DNA of 64,000 nucleotides. Source: Phycisphaera sp. (GTDB lineage Bacteria > Planctomycetota > Phycisphaerae > Phycisphaerales > Zrk34). The stretch's first letter is position 1; each line of letters starts with the position of its first letter. Positions 9,586-18,544 of the stretch are shown in pieces. The stretch spans positions 62,001 to 126,000 of the forward strand of contig WGMA01000037.1 in assembly GCA_016125285.1 (NCBI GenBank), read 5' to 3'. The position numbers were made by a program, and so were the translations under genes. The notes under the pieces were generated by a model, which was not told the origin of the DNA, searched no databases, and worked only from the letters and a program-made list of their open reading frames with translations.

Positions 9586-10965
9586 TCACTGGCCGAGCGT
9601 GACCGCGTAGATGTCGACGTGCCTGCCTTCGCCGCCGCGCGAGACGGGGTCGATGCGCAGGCCGACCATGCCGCCGCGATACCGCGGGTGCTTCGACAGG
9701 TCGACGACGTACCGGCGACGCACGCCGTCGGGCTTGATCTCGAACGACACGACGCATTCGCCCAGCGGGACCGATTCGTCGAGCGCGTCGAAGTAGACGA
9801 CAGCGGTCGCCTCGCCGTTGTTGAACGCCGCGTCGATCGTCAGCTTCGGCGCGTCCTCCGCACGCCAGAACGCGTGCGGGCTGATCACCTGCGGATCATC
9901 GCCGGACAGGTTCACGCTCAACCGGTCGACGATCGGCCAGCCCGCGTCGGTCGCGTCGTGATACGTCCATCCCATCCGCGTGTGCGCCTCGCCGAAGGTC
10001 CACGCGGGCGTCGCCTTACGCTCGGCGTGCTCGTAGACCCATCCGCGGATTGCGTCGAGCTTGCCGAGGATCAGCGCGTAGCGGTACTCTTGAATGATGT
10101 TGTGATCGAGTATCTCGCGGCGGTGCGGCGCGATGTAGCCGGTGTTCACGTCGCTCGGCCCGCCGGGTCCCGGCCGCCCGCTGAACCCGCCGCCGAAGCG
10201 CACGCAGTCGGCGTTCCACACGCCCAGGCCCCAGTCGTGGTCATCGACCTGCGCGGCCCAGTTTTCCGTGGCGAACCACATCGTCCACGGCCGCTGCGCC
10301 GTCGGCGTGTAGGTCATGCGCGACAGCGCATCATTGGTGAACGGCTTGTCGCCCGTATAGCTCATCAGCCGGTGATAGGGCGCATTGACGTACACCGCGG
10401 GCAGCTCCTGTCCGCGCGCCTCGTACTGCGTGGTGTCGACGCGCGCGTTGTTGATGCGGCTGAGGATGTGCGCGGCGGGGCCGTTGAGCGTGATCCACGT
10501 CTCGAAGGTGCACTGGGCCGGCACGTTGTCGAGCGGCCAGTGCATCGGCACGCATTTGACGTACAACTCACGCCCGTCGTTCCGCTGGTCGATCACACGC
10601 GAGCGGTGCCCGTGGTCGTCGCCGGACTGGATGGGGTTCCAGCCGATGTGCCGCCAGTTCGGGGCTGGCTGCTTGTCGCCCACGGCGTACGGCACCGGCC
10701 CGCTGTAGTACGACATCTGGATCTGTCGCCCGTAGTCGAAGCTGTTGACGAGGTTGTTGTCGGGCTGCTTCGACGGCGCGAGGTACGTGATCGCGCCGCC
10801 GAGGTTGAGGTCGACGCCGATGCGGATCTCGCCGTTGTCGAGGTACGACATCTTCGGCTCGTGCGTGCGATGCGGCGGGCCGTCGGCGCAGCAGACCGCG
10901 ACGCCCGTCGCCAAGGCCACGAGCGTCGCGAGCGACATCGCAATGATGTTGACGCGGTCTTTCAT
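9586..10965 (-). CDS. Exported protein of unknown function
   Basis: The product is 459 aa with a signal peptide (IIAMSLATLVALATGVAVCCA) and an otherwise soluble, aromatic- and Gly-rich sequence suggesting an all-beta fold (YLDNGEIRIGVDLNLGGAITYLAP, NWRHIGWNPIQSGDDHGHRS, WTMWFATENWAAQ, GLGVWNADCVRFGGGF). No catalytic motif was recognised; similar openings occur in planctomycete secreted proteins of unknown function, and a carbohydrate-active role would fit the neighbouring sulfatase but is only inference. It starts 35 nt after the histidine-kinase gene on the same strand, with GAGGGG just before ATG 10965, so the two may be cotranscribed. Confidence 0.75.
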   Translation of the reverse strand: MKDRVNIIAMSLATLVALATGVAVCCADGPPHRTHEPKMSYLDNGEIRIGVDLNLGGAITYLAPSKQPDNNLVNSFDYGRQIQMSYYSGPVPYAVGDKQPAPNWRHIGWNPIQSGDDHGHRSRVIDQRNDGRELYVKCVPMHWPLDNVPAQCTFETWITLNGPAAHILSRINNARVDTTQYEARGQELPAVYVNAPYHRLMSYTGDKPFTNDALSRMTYTPTAQRPWTMWFATENWAAQVDDHDWGLGVWNADCVRFGGGFSGRPGPGGPSDVNTGYIAPHRREILDHNIIQEYRYALILGKLDAIRGWVYEHAERKATPAWTFGEAHTRMGWTYHDATDAGWPIVDRLSVNLSGDDPQVISPHAFWRAEDAPKLTIDAAFNNGEATAVVYFDALDESVPLGECVVSFEIKPDGVRRRYVVDLSKHPRYRGGMVGLRIDPVSRGGEGRHVDIYAVTLGQ

Positions 10966-11000
10966 CCCCTCAGCTTATCAGGCGCACGCCCGTTGGTCGT

Positions 11001-13154
11001 TCAGTCCTCCATCAGGGCCCGGGTCACGACGGTGTCGTTCAGCAGGTTCAGTTCGTGGTCGTCCTCGGTCGGCCGGTTCGCCAGCACGGCCTGCTCGATC
11101 GCGTCGAACAGCAGGTTCGGCTTGAACGGCTTGGGCATGTGTCCGTCCATGCCGGCCTGCTTGCACTCGCGGATCTGCTCGGGGAAGGCGTGCGCGGTCA
11201 GCGCGATGATCGGCGTGTGTCCGCCGGCTTCGATCTCGCCCTCGCGGATCGCACGCGTGGCGGCGATGCCGTCCATCTCCGGCATCTGCACGTCCATGAG
11301 GATCACGTCGAAGTCGTTGGCCGCCCAGGCCTCGACGGCCTTGCGACCGTTCTCGACGGCGGTCACGTCGTGCCCGCGCCGCGTCAGCAGCGTCACGGCG
11401 AGCTTGCGGTTGATCGCGTTGTCCTCGGCGAGCAGGACGCGGTAGCTCTCGAGCGTCTGGATCGTCGCGGTCTGATCGAGCGCGACGGACTGCACGCCGG
11501 CGCGGTCGAGGCACGGGGTCTGGTCGCCGCGCTTGGCCCAGACGGTGGCGCGGAAGGTCGCGCCCTGATTCGGTCGCGACTCGACGTCGATCGTGCCGCC
11601 CATCAGCTGCACGAGCGAGGCGGTGATCGCCAGGCCGAGGCCGGTGCCGCCGGCGCGGCGCGTGGTCGACGTATCGGCCTGCTCGAAGGCGGTGAAGATG
11701 TCGCGCTGCTTTTCGAGCGGGATGCCGCAGCCGGTGTCCTTGACCGCGATCGACAGGCAGAGGTCTTCGCCCGCGTCGCGCCACACGCCGACGTTCACCT
11801 CGATGTGGCCCTCGCTGGTGAACTTGATGGCGTTGCCGACGAGGTTCGTGATGACCTGTTGGATGCGGATCGCGTCGCCGACCAGCTGGTCCGGCACACC
11901 CTCGTCGACGCGGACGCGCACGTCCAGCCCCTTCGTCGCGGCGTGCATGCTCAGCGGCTGCATCGCGCTGTCGATCGTTTCACGGAGGTCGAAGGGATTG
12001 CTGCTCAGGCGCATCTTGCCGGCTTCGATCTTGGACAGGTCGAGGATGTCGTTAACGATCGCGATCAGCAGCTCGCTGGAGCTGCGGATGGTCTCGATGT
12101 AGTCGCGCTGCTCGGCGTCGAGCCGCGTGTCGAGCGCCAGGGCGGTCATGCCGACGATGCCGTTGAGCGGCGTGCGGATCTCGTGCGACATGTTGGCCAG
12201 GAACGTGCTCTTGGCCTGGTTGATCGCCTCGAGCCTCGCCACGTGACGCTCACGCTGCTTGAACCACCACACGACCTCGGCCTGCTCGTACTGCTTGACG
12301 GCCAGCTCGATCATCGCGACCCATTCCTTCGACGCGTACGCCGTGGGCATCACGAGGTAGAGCGCCTTGATGGTGTCTTCGGTGATGCGGATCGGGCAGG
12401 CGATCGCGGAGATGTCGTCGGTGTCGAAGCTGGCGTCGTAGTTGATCCAGGTCTCGCCGGCGGTGAGCTTGTGGGCGAGCACGGGGCCGCCGCAGCGGCG
12501 CATCTCGCGGAGGACGGTGCGCGAGATGAACGGCTCGGTCGGCACGTTCTTCCGCGCGGCGCTGCAGAGGATGTTGGCGTTGATCATCTCGTTGGACCCG
12601 GCGTGGCGGTCGAACTTGAGCACCACCGCCCACCAGCCGCGGAAGCTGTCGCCTACGAGCGTGTTACACAGCAGCTGGCGGCGTTCGTCGTTGGAGTCGA
12701 CGCCGGCGAGGTCCGCACCGAGCTTGAGCAGCAGGTCGAGCTGGCCGATCTCCACACGCGCCTCGGTGCTGCCGGTGACCTGCGTCATCTCCGCGTCGAA
12801 GGTGTCACGCAGCGACAGGCCCATGTCGTGCAGCGAGCCGATGCCGGTGCACGCGGCGGGATCGGAGGCGAGGCGGACTTCGTAGCCGCCGATGGTGATC
12901 GTGTCGCCGGGCGTGAAGGGGGTCGCGTCGACAACCTGCGTGGCGTTGACGTAGGTGCCGTTGACGGACTCCAGGTCGCGCACCCACCACTGGCCGGTCA
13001 GGTCCTGCCAGATCTCGGCGTGACGCCGGGAGACGGTCGTGCCCACCAGCGGCACGTCGGACTTCGACGAGCGGCCGAAAAGGGCGCGGTTGGCGTGGAT
13101 CTCGATTTCTTTCGACGATCCTTCGGGGTCCCTGAGATTAAGGCGAATGCTCAT
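11001..13154 (-). CDS. Hybrid histidine kinase: FHA, GAF-like, HisKA-HATPase, receiver
   Basis: The product is 717 aa and cytoplasmic (no membrane segments). Residues 1-95 are an FHA phosphothreonine-binding domain ([26 protein letters not shown]). Residues 130-300 resemble a GAF sensor. A HisKA helix carries the phospho-acceptor His324 ([15 protein letters not shown]), followed by HATPase N, G1 and G2 boxes ([24 protein letters not shown]). A receiver follows with Asp near 621 ([12 protein letters not shown]) and Lys in MPKPF. FHA input suggests that Ser/Thr-kinase signalling feeds into phosphorelay. The start at 13154 is preferred over an in-frame ATG at 13193 because AGAGG lies 10 nt upstream and the FHA domain begins there. 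Confidence 0.93.
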   Translation of the reverse strand: MSIRLNLRDPEGSSKEIEIHANRALFGRSSKSDVPLVGTTVSRRHAEIWQDLTGQWWVRDLESVNGTYVNATQVVDATPFTPGDTITIGGYEVRLASDPAACTGIGSLHDMGLSLRDTFDAEMTQVTGSTEARVEIGQLDLLLKLGADLAGVDSNDERRQLLCNTLVGDSFRGWWAVVLKFDRHAGSNEMINANILCSAARKNVPTEPFISRTVLREMRRCGGPVLAHKLTAGETWINYDASFDTDDISAIACPIRITEDTIKALYLVMPTAYASKEWVAMIELAVKQYEQAEVVWWFKQRERHVARLEAINQAKSTFLANMSHEIRTPLNGIVGMTALALDTRLDAEQRDYIETIRSSSELLIAIVNDILDLSKIEAGKMRLSSNPFDLRETIDSAMQPLSMHAATKGLDVRVRVDEGVPDQLVGDAIRIQQVITNLVGNAIKFTSEGHIEVNVGVWRDAGEDLCLSIAVKDTGCGIPLEKQRDIFTAFEQADTSTTRRAGGTGLGLAITASLVQLMGGTIDVESRPNQGATFRATVWAKRGDQTPCLDRAGVQSVALDQTATIQTLESYRVLLAEDNAINRKLAVTLLTRRGHDVTAVENGRKAVEAWAANDFDVILMDVQMPEMDGIAATRAIREGEIEAGGHTPIIALTAHAFPEQIRECKQAGMDGHMPKPFKPNLLFDAIEQAVLANRPTEDDHELNLLNDTVVTRALMED

Positions 13155-13301
13155 GGCGCTAACCTCTGCGACGGTGGTTGTGTGGGTCCTCACCTACATC
13201 AGTCGTCCGTCGCACTCCTGTCATCGGCGGTTCGACCCGAACCTTTAGGGTCGTGACTATCTTTTTGAGGGGGTATTGTCCCCCGTGTTCGCTGGGTTTT
13301 C

Positions 13302-13320
13302 GGGGGGGGGGGAGGGGGGG
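13302..13320 (+). repeat. Poly-G tract (11 G, one A, 7 G)
   Basis: G runs at 13302-13312 and 13314-13320 interrupted by a single A, about 150 bases upstream of the hybrid kinase start (C-tract on its sense strand). Such runs can slip during replication or sequencing. Confidence 0.9.
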
Positions 13321-13544
13321 TACCGACGCGGGGCGCGTCGGCATTGCGAAATGAAGAATGCAGCGTGCAAGTTGGGTAGACGTCGCGTGTCAGCGCGGTA
13401 GGCGCGCGGAATGTGTGCGGGTCGTGGCATGTATGAGCCCTCCATTGATGGGCGAAACGACGCGCAGGTGCGCACGGGGGCGTCGCGACGCGTAGGGCGC
13501 GCACGAATAAGCCGTGTGGCGGGAGCCGTTTGACTTTTTTGCGG

Positions 13545-13573
13545 CAAAATCGCGCTGACGGGGGATTGTCAGC
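13545..13573 (-). terminator. Terminator-like hairpin after CPBP protease gene
   Basis: Read on the minus strand, GCTGAC (13573-13568) pairs with GTCAGC (13559-13554) around an 8-nt loop and is followed by GCGATTTTGCC. It lies just past the stop of the CPBP gene. The stem is short, so it is a moderate candidate. Confidence 0.45.
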
Positions 13574-13606
13574 CGTGGTGTGCGCACGGCGGGGCGGGTG
13601 CGTGGG

Positions 13607-14329
13607 TCAGCCGAAGATGATGATCCAGCCGGTGACGAACACGCCGATGTCGACCAGGGCGTGGCTGAGATAGCCGGGCCAGATGCTGCGGTAGCGCAGG
13701 TACATCCAGGACCACAGGGCGCCGCCGATAAAGATGCCGAGGCTGACGAGGATGGTGGGCAGCCAGTCGAAGTACGCCTTGACGGCGATGGCGTGGTGGA
13801 CGACGAAGATCGCCGCGGCGAGGGCGACGGCGGGCCATTTCGGCATCAGCGTCTCGCACTTGCGGAAGATGAACCAGCGGTAGACGTACTCTTCGAGGAC
13901 GCTGTTGATCAGCACCCAGTAGCCGACGCCGGCGAGGTAGGTCCAGCGGTTGGTCAGGCCGATGGGCTCGAGCTTGGCGCGGACGAAGTCGGCGTCGATG
14001 AGCTTGTGGGCGAAAAGGAAGTACGCGCCGATGATGACACCGGCGATGAGCAGCCCGGTCGCTGCGCCCACGGCAAGGCCGCCTTCGCGCATCGGCGAGA
14101 GGCTCGGCTTCTGCCTGTCGACCCACAGGCGCCACGCGACCGGCAGGCCGAACAGCCAGACCTTCGCCACGGCCCATAGCACGACGCCGAGCGCGCCTTC
14201 GCCGCCGTAGAACGCCACGAGCACGCCGACCGATGGCGCGGGCGCAATGAGCAGCAGGGCGAGCAACGCCTTGACGCGGGAGGGTTGGATCGGGGCATCT
14301 GGGGTGACGTGGCGGGGCGCATCGGGCAT
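13607..14329 (-). CDS. CPBP-family intramembrane protease (CAAX protease-like)
   Basis: The product is 240 aa with about six membrane segments (for example ALLALLLIAPAPSVGVLVAF, GAATGLLIAGVIIGAYFLF, ILVSLGIFIGGALWSWMYL). The signature of the CPBP/Abi family is present: the EExxxR motif (LEEYVYRWF), a following FVVHHA with catalytic His, and SHALVD near the C-terminus. Bacterial members are membrane-embedded metalloproteases, some linked to bacteriocin immunity or protein maturation; the substrate here is unknown. The gene is divergent from mutY with only 71 nt between them, and an AGTATA (14336-14341; TATACT on its own strand) may be its -10 box very close to the ATG. Confidence 0.88.
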   Translation of the reverse strand: MPDAPRHVTPDAPIQPSRVKALLALLLIAPAPSVGVLVAFYGGEGALGVVLWAVAKVWLFGLPVAWRLWVDRQKPSLSPMREGGLAVGAATGLLIAGVIIGAYFLFAHKLIDADFVRAKLEPIGLTNRWTYLAGVGYWVLINSVLEEYVYRWFIFRKCETLMPKWPAVALAAAIFVVHHAIAVKAYFDWLPTILVSLGIFIGGALWSWMYLRYRSIWPGYLSHALVDIGVFVTGWIIIFG

Positions 14330-14365
14330 GAGCGGAGTATACCTCGCGGGCTGACGGGAACGCTG

Positions 14366-14394
14366 CTCACACGTCCGATGGGATGTGATACGAT
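14366..14394 (+). promoter_or_regulatory. Promoter of mutY, apparently leaderless
   Basis: CTCACA (14366-14371), 17-nt spacer, TACGAT (14389-14394). The ATG at 14401 lies exactly 6 nt after the -10 box, so the predicted transcript begins at or next to the start codon. Confidence 0.45.
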
Positions 14395-14400
14395 CGAAAG

Positions 14401-15516
14401 ATGCTTCGGTTCGAGGACATCGCGCCCATCCGCAAAAAACTGTTGGCGTGGTATCGGCGGGACCACCGCGCGATGCCGTGGCGCGCCGAGCGGGGTGACA
14501 CGCCGAACCCTTATCACGTGATGGTCAGCGAGGCGATGCTGCAGCAGACGCAGGTCGCGACGGTGATCGACTACTTCAATCGCTTCGTGACGGCGTTGCC
14601 AACGGTCGAGGCGCTCGCGGCGGCGGACGAGCAGCGGGTGCTGCGGCTGTGGCAGGGGCTTGGTTACTACCGCCGCGCGCGGCGCCTGCACCGGGCGGCG
14701 CGGGTGATCGTTGAGCAACACAACGGGCGCGTGCCGGACGACGTGGACGCGCTGCGGGCGCTGCCGGGCGTGGGGCGGTACACGGCGGGGGCGATCGCGT
14801 CGATCGCTTACGGGCGGGCCGAGCCGGTGGTCGACGGCAACGTGATGCGCGTGCTGGCGCGGCTGGGCGGGTGTGACGAGCCGATCGACGACAAGGCGGT
14901 GCAGCAGCGGATGTGGGACACGGCGACGGCGCTGCTGCCGCGCGCACGCAAGGGTAGTTATGCGCCGGGCGAGTTGAATCAGTCGCTGATGGAGCTGGGC
15001 GCGACGGTGTGCACGCCGCGCAACGCGCGATGCCTGGTGTGCCCGGTGCGCGAGCTGTGTGAGGCCGCGGCGACGGGGCGCGTCGACGAACTGCCGATCA
15101 AGGCGGGACGCACGAAGCAGACCGACGTGACGCACCGGGTGATCGCCGTGTCACGCGGCGGCAAGCTGCTGTTCGAGCAGCGGCCGGACGACGGGCTGTG
15201 GTCGGGCATGTGGCAGATGCCGACGGTCGAAGTGGGAACGCGGAACGCGGAACGCGGAAGTGGTAGCGACGCGGACCTGGTCAGTTGGTTGAGTGAGCGG
15301 TATGGGTTGCGTGTGAACGGCGCGGGCGTGATGCAGGTCGGATCGTTCATCCACATGACGACGCATCGGCGGATCACGTTCGAGGTGTATCACGCGGGTG
15401 ACGTGGCGGGGCGGCTGCGGCCAAACGTCGCGGCGTGGCGAGCGCCGGGTGACACGGGCGATCTGCCGATGTCGAACCCGCAGCGGCGGGTGTTGCGGTT
15501 GCTTACGGGTGAGTGA
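14401..15516 (+). CDS. mutY: A/G-specific adenine glycosylase MutY
   Basis: The product is 371 aa. It removes adenine mispaired with 8-oxoguanine in the base-excision repair pathway. Visible: catalytic Glu in SEAMLQQTQV (Glu44), helix-hairpin-helix LPGVGRYTAGA, catalytic Asp in VVDGNVMRVLAR, the [4Fe-4S] cluster motif C-x6-C-x2-C-x5-C (CTPRNARCLVCPVRELC), and a C-terminal NUDIX-like 8-oxoG recognition domain (LFEQRPDDGLWSGMWQMP). The linker after MPTVEV is encoded by three copies of a 7-bp repeat, unusual inside a repair gene. No Shine-Dalgarno is seen and the -10 box sits 6 nt from the ATG. The stop overlaps a possible GTG start of the next frame. Confidence 0.97.
   Translation: MLRFEDIAPIRKKLLAWYRRDHRAMPWRAERGDTPNPYHVMVSEAMLQQTQVATVIDYFNRFVTALPTVEALAAADEQRVLRLWQGLGYYRRARRLHRAARVIVEQHNGRVPDDVDALRALPGVGRYTAGAIASIAYGRAEPVVDGNVMRVLARLGGCDEPIDDKAVQQRMWDTATALLPRARKGSYAPGELNQSLMELGATVCTPRNARCLVCPVRELCEAAATGRVDELPIKAGRTKQTDVTHRVIAVSRGGKLLFEQRPDDGLWSGMWQMPTVEVGTRNAERGSGSDADLVSWLSERYGLRVNGAGVMQVGSFIHMTTHRRITFEVYHAGDVAGRLRPNVAAWRAPGDTGDLPMSNPQRRVLRLLTGE
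15235..15259 (+). repeat. Heptanucleotide tandem repeat inside mutY
   Basis: Three exact copies of GGAACGC (15235-15255) plus a partial fourth (GGAA). The unit is not a multiple of three, so gain or loss of one copy would shift the mutY frame before its last 80 or so codons. Confidence 0.9.
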
Positions 15517-15536
15517 TCCTGAAATCGGGGAATCAC

Positions 15537-16703
15537 ATGGAACCAATCGACGAACCTGAGCACGAGGAATTGCCCGAAGCAGTCAAGAGGCTCATTCGGG
15601 CGTTCGATGATCCTGAGCGGATTGGTCTGACCGCGGATGGCGAGAGATACGTTGACTCGAGTGTGTTCAAGACTGCGTGTCACCGGCTCGCGGCGAATCC
15701 GAGTGCGGCGTCTGTCGCGACCCTCGCGCGGTTCATCTATCACAACAACGATTCCATCTATCAAACGGCTATCGAGTGTCTGGTCGCCACCGGGCACGAC
15801 GCGGCGATCCCACACATCGTGTCGCTTCTGGCCGACGAACAACGCAGCCGGTACGCGGTTTGGGGTGTCAGCCGCGCCGTCGAGGCGGATCGAGTCACAC
15901 CGCGATATCGACAGGAAGTATTCGACGCATTGATTACGGAGCTATTCCGATCAGATCGGAGCGACACGCCGGCGAAGGCGATGCTCGCACTCGATCGTGA
16001 GCGAGCGTTCGAAATCCTGACGGCTGACAAGGTGCTTCGGCTCGACTTTCCGGGACTCCTAGATGTCTTGCTGCGGCTCAACGCCGAGCGGATCGAGCTG
16101 CCACGGGAACGGCTGCTTAAGCTCACTGACGAGTTGCTTGAGATGGGCGATCCCGGGCGATTGGAAGTTTGCGCCGAATACATTTTGCTTGCATTGGGGC
16201 GTCATTGCGGCGCGGACGTCGAGGATCGCCTGCGCCGGGCGATGGATCATCCGTGTCTCTCGGACGGTGCGGTTTGGGGCTGGTGCGCCTATTGCGGGAT
16301 TGAGGGACCTTACGAGATCGCGATCATGCGCATGCGGACCGTTGGGTGGAAAGCCATGACGAAGACTGAGCAGCACGTCTTCAATGTCGCCTACATGGCA
16401 GATCTTGTATGGAGCGGCGGACTCGATGGGTACTTCGAAAACACCGAGGGAGAACACCCTCGGAGCGCCCTCGAATCACTCAAGGTGATCGACGCGCCCG
16501 TCGCGGTGTCGCTGCTGAAGCAGGCGATCAAGAAGGCCGGTCGGTTTCGTCGGTACGACCGTCTGTCGAACATGGAGTTTGACGGGGCTGAGAACGTCGG
16601 TGTTCTCATCGCGAGGTACGCAGCCGAGCATGTCGATGATATGACGCCTCGTGATCGGGCCGAGAGAGAGTATGAAGCGGTCAGGAGACGTGGCGCTGAC
16701 TGA
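15537..16703 (+). CDS. HEAT-repeat protein with C-terminal DUF4375/DMP19-like segment
   Basis: The product is about 388 aa, soluble, with no signal peptide. Residues 30-270 are helical repeats of the HEAT kind (SVATLARFIYHNN, AAIPHIVSLLADEQ, LLDLLRLN-type pairs). Residues 285-345 match the DUF4375 (DMP19 DNA-mimic) pattern (FNVAYMADLVWSGGLDGYFENTEG, then ALESLKVIDAPVAVSLLKQAI). DMP19 itself is an acidic DNA mimic, but most DUF4375 proteins are uncharacterised, so no function is claimed. Codon use and base composition are less GC-rich than in mutY upstream, hinting at separate origin. A GTG at 15513 overlapping the mutY stop is an alternative start; ATG 15537 was preferred. Confidence 0.75.
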   Translation: MEPIDEPEHEELPEAVKRLIRAFDDPERIGLTADGERYVDSSVFKTACHRLAANPSAASVATLARFIYHNNDSIYQTAIECLVATGHDAAIPHIVSLLADEQRSRYAVWGVSRAVEADRVTPRYRQEVFDALITELFRSDRSDTPAKAMLALDRERAFEILTADKVLRLDFPGLLDVLLRLNAERIELPRERLLKLTDELLEMGDPGRLEVCAEYILLALGRHCGADVEDRLRRAMDHPCLSDGAVWGWCAYCGIEGPYEIAIMRMRTVGWKAMTKTEQHVFNVAYMADLVWSGGLDGYFENTEGEHPRSALESLKVIDAPVAVSLLKQAIKKAGRFRRYDRLSNMEFDGAENVGVLIARYAAEHVDDMTPRDRAEREYEAVRRRGAD

Positions 16704-16740
16704 GGGCAAGCCGGATTGTCGTGATTGTCGGCCCCGCGTT

Positions 16741-16768
16741 TTGCCTGACCTGCCTGTCGATCTACAAT
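16741..16768 (+). promoter_or_regulatory. Promoter of argC, apparently leaderless
   Basis: TTGCCT (16741-16746), 16-nt spacer, TACAAT (16763-16768). ATG 16776 lies 7 nt after the -10 box, about where transcription should begin, and no ribosome-binding site can fit. Confidence 0.55.
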
Positions 16769-16775
16769 CTCCGCC

Positions 16776-17798
16776 ATGAGCATTCGAGCGGCGATATTGG
16801 GTCCGACGGGGTACACCGGCTACTGGCTGATCGAGCTGTTGCTGCGGCATCCCGGGGCGAAGGTCACGTATCTGGCGTCGGCGCGGGAGGAGCTGCCGAA
16901 CATCGCGGCGGAGTTTCCGGCGTTGATGGGGCGGTGCGAGCTGGCGTGCAAGCCGATCGACGCCGAGGCGATCGCGCATGACGCGGACGTGGCGTTCCTG
17001 TGTCTGCCGCACAAGGCGGCGATGGCGTACGTGCCGGGTCTGCTGGACGCGGGGCTGCGTGTGGTCGACCTCTCGGCCGACTACCGGCTGGCCGACGCCG
17101 AGCTTTACGAGACGACGTATCACACGCCGCACGAGGACCGGGCGAACCTCGAGCACGCGGTGTACGGCCTGCCCGAACTCACCGACCGGCAGCGCATCGC
17201 CGAGGCGGACCTGATCGCGAACCCCGGCTGCTACCCGACGGCGGCGGCGCTGGGCATCGCGCCGCTGCTGCAGCGGAGCCTGGTCAGCAGCGAGAACATC
17301 GTGATCAACGCGGCGAGCGGCGTGAGCGGGGCGGGCCGGTCGGCCAAGCCGCACCTGCACTTCCCGGAGCTCGTCGACAGCTACTTCGCGTACGGCTGCG
17401 GCGATCACCGTCACCAGCCGGAGATCGAGCAGACGCTGTCGGCGGTGAAGGGCGGCGACGTGGAGGTGCTGTTCGTGCCGCACCTGCTGCCGATCGAGCG
17501 GGGGATTCTGGAGACGATCTACCTCGATCCGCTGGACGAGGACGTGACGGAGGACGACCTGTTCGAGGCGTTCGAGGACGCGTACGGCGACGAGACGTTC
17601 GTGCGGGTGCGCAGCGAGATGCCGAACGTGAAGCACGTGCGGGGGACGAACTTCTGCGACATCACGGTGCGTCTGACGCCGCGCGGCAAGGTCGTCGTGT
17701 TCGCCGCGGAGGACAACATGATCAAGGGCGCCAGCGGCCAGGCGGTGCAGAACATGAACATCATGTTCGCGCAGGAAGAGACGGCGGGGCTGCTGTGA
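16776..17798 (+). CDS. argC: N-acetyl-gamma-glutamyl-phosphate reductase
   Basis: The product is 340 aa, the usual length. It reduces N-acetylglutamyl phosphate to the semialdehyde with NADPH, the third step of arginine synthesis, in the cytoplasm. Visible: Rossmann start AAILGPTGYTGYWLIELLLRHP, VVDLSADYRL, catalytic Cys152 in NPGCYPTA, AASGVSGAGR, HRHQPEIEQ, VPHLLPIERGI, and the C-terminal DNMIKGASGQAVQNMN. No other arginine gene lies nearby, so it is a stand-alone unit with its own promoter. A strong hairpin follows its stop. Confidence 0.97.
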   Translation: MSIRAAILGPTGYTGYWLIELLLRHPGAKVTYLASAREELPNIAAEFPALMGRCELACKPIDAEAIAHDADVAFLCLPHKAAMAYVPGLLDAGLRVVDLSADYRLADAELYETTYHTPHEDRANLEHAVYGLPELTDRQRIAEADLIANPGCYPTAAALGIAPLLQRSLVSSENIVINAASGVSGAGRSAKPHLHFPELVDSYFAYGCGDHRHQPEIEQTLSAVKGGDVEVLFVPHLLPIERGILETIYLDPLDEDVTEDDLFEAFEDAYGDETFVRVRSEMPNVKHVRGTNFCDITVRLTPRGKVVVFAAEDNMIKGASGQAVQNMNIMFAQEETAGLL

Positions 17799-17843
17799 GG
17801 CTCTGCACGCCGGACACTCCTTCTCGTATCAGCGCATAAAGAG

Positions 17844-17870
17844 GCCCGGGCGGCGGAGAGCCGCCCGGGC
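17844..17870. terminator. Bidirectional terminator between argC and a convergent small gene
   Basis: A perfect 11-bp stem (17844-17854 with 17860-17870, GC-rich) around a 5-nt loop separates two convergent genes. On the plus strand it is followed by GATGTGTTTG, on the minus strand by CTCTTTATG, so T-tails are short on both sides. Confidence 0.65.
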
Positions 17871-17893
17871 GATGTGTTTGAAGATTCACCTCG

Positions 17894-18232
17894 TCACTTA
17901 GTGGTCACGACGACCTTGAGCGCGACGTCATCCTCCGCGGTGACCTCCGCGGCGGCGCCCATCTTGAGCACGTCCCGCCGGTCGGCGAGTCGGCCGTCGA
18001 GCCAGTACTCCGTGGTCTTGGTGACCATGAAGACGTGGCTGACACCTTCGCGGGCCTCGAGAACGAAGCTGTTGCCCGCGACGGAATTGACCTTGCCGCT
18101 GTAGAGCTGCCGCTGGAACGATTTGTCTGCAAGCCCGGCGTGCGACGACCCGTCAGCGGCGACGGACAGGCCCGCGACGCCGAACATCAGGCTGAATCCC
18201 AGCGGCACGATCAGAACGTTGCGCCTTCTCAT
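17894..18232 (-). CDS. Small exported protein of unknown function
   Basis: The product is 112 aa. A signal peptide (RRRNVLIVPLGFSLMFGVAGLSVAADG) is followed by about 85 residues predicted to be beta-strands (YSGKVNSVAGNSFVLEAREGVSHVFMVTKTTEYWLDG, EVTAEDDVALKVVV), like an OB- or SH3-type barrel. The ATG at 18232 has an ideal AGGAGG 8 nt upstream (18246-18241), which fixes the start. The next gene upstream on the same strand encodes a protein of very similar plan (SGKITKIADDGGSFTL), so they may be diverged paralogues. Likely periplasmic; function unknown. Confidence 0.8.
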   Translation of the reverse strand: MRRRNVLIVPLGFSLMFGVAGLSVAADGSSHAGLADKSFQRQLYSGKVNSVAGNSFVLEAREGVSHVFMVTKTTEYWLDGRLADRRDVLKMGAAAEVTAEDDVALKVVVTTK

Positions 18233-18460
18233 GGCATAAACCTCCTCAAAGGCGACGGAGAAGCGTAACGCGAACATCGCGTGGTGGATCGATGCTTCTC
18301 CCGCAACTGCGCGCATCCTACGCCCGGCATTTCGGCGGACGATCGGACGCGGTCGCGTCAACGCGTGCGGCGGCGTCTGACGAACACATGGGGGTTCGCC
18401 CGGGATCTGACGCAGAATCCGCCACGCCGCGACGCCAGGGCGTTGTTTCCGTGTGCGTCG

Positions 18461-18496
18461 ATAAAAAACCCCGGTCCGGAGACCGGGGTCTTGTTT
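18461..18496. terminator. Bidirectional rho-independent terminator
   Basis: CCCCGGTC (18469-18476) pairs with GACCGGGG (18481-18488) around loop CGGA. On the minus strand it is followed by TTTTTTAT, directly after the gene ending at 18545; on the plus strand by TCTTGTTT. Confidence 0.85.
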
Positions 18497-18544
18497 GGTG
18501 CGTCGATGTGTGACTCCACTCACACAAACGCGCCGTGGTCGCGG

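Larger units (their letters stand above)
13155..13606. other. Non-coding gap between kinase and CPBP protease genes
   Basis: This 450-base stretch has no supported gene. It holds the kinase gene's leader with a hairpin CGACCC/GGGTCG (13233-13238 and 13248-13253), a GGGGG/CCCCC hairpin (13269-13284), the long G-tract at 13302-13320 and, at its far end, the CPBP gene's terminator. No clear promoter for the kinase gene was found. Confidence 0.6.

Noticed and set aside
13266-13290. GGGGG/CCCCC hairpin as terminator
   Set aside because: The stem is 5 bp and neither side is followed by a T-run.
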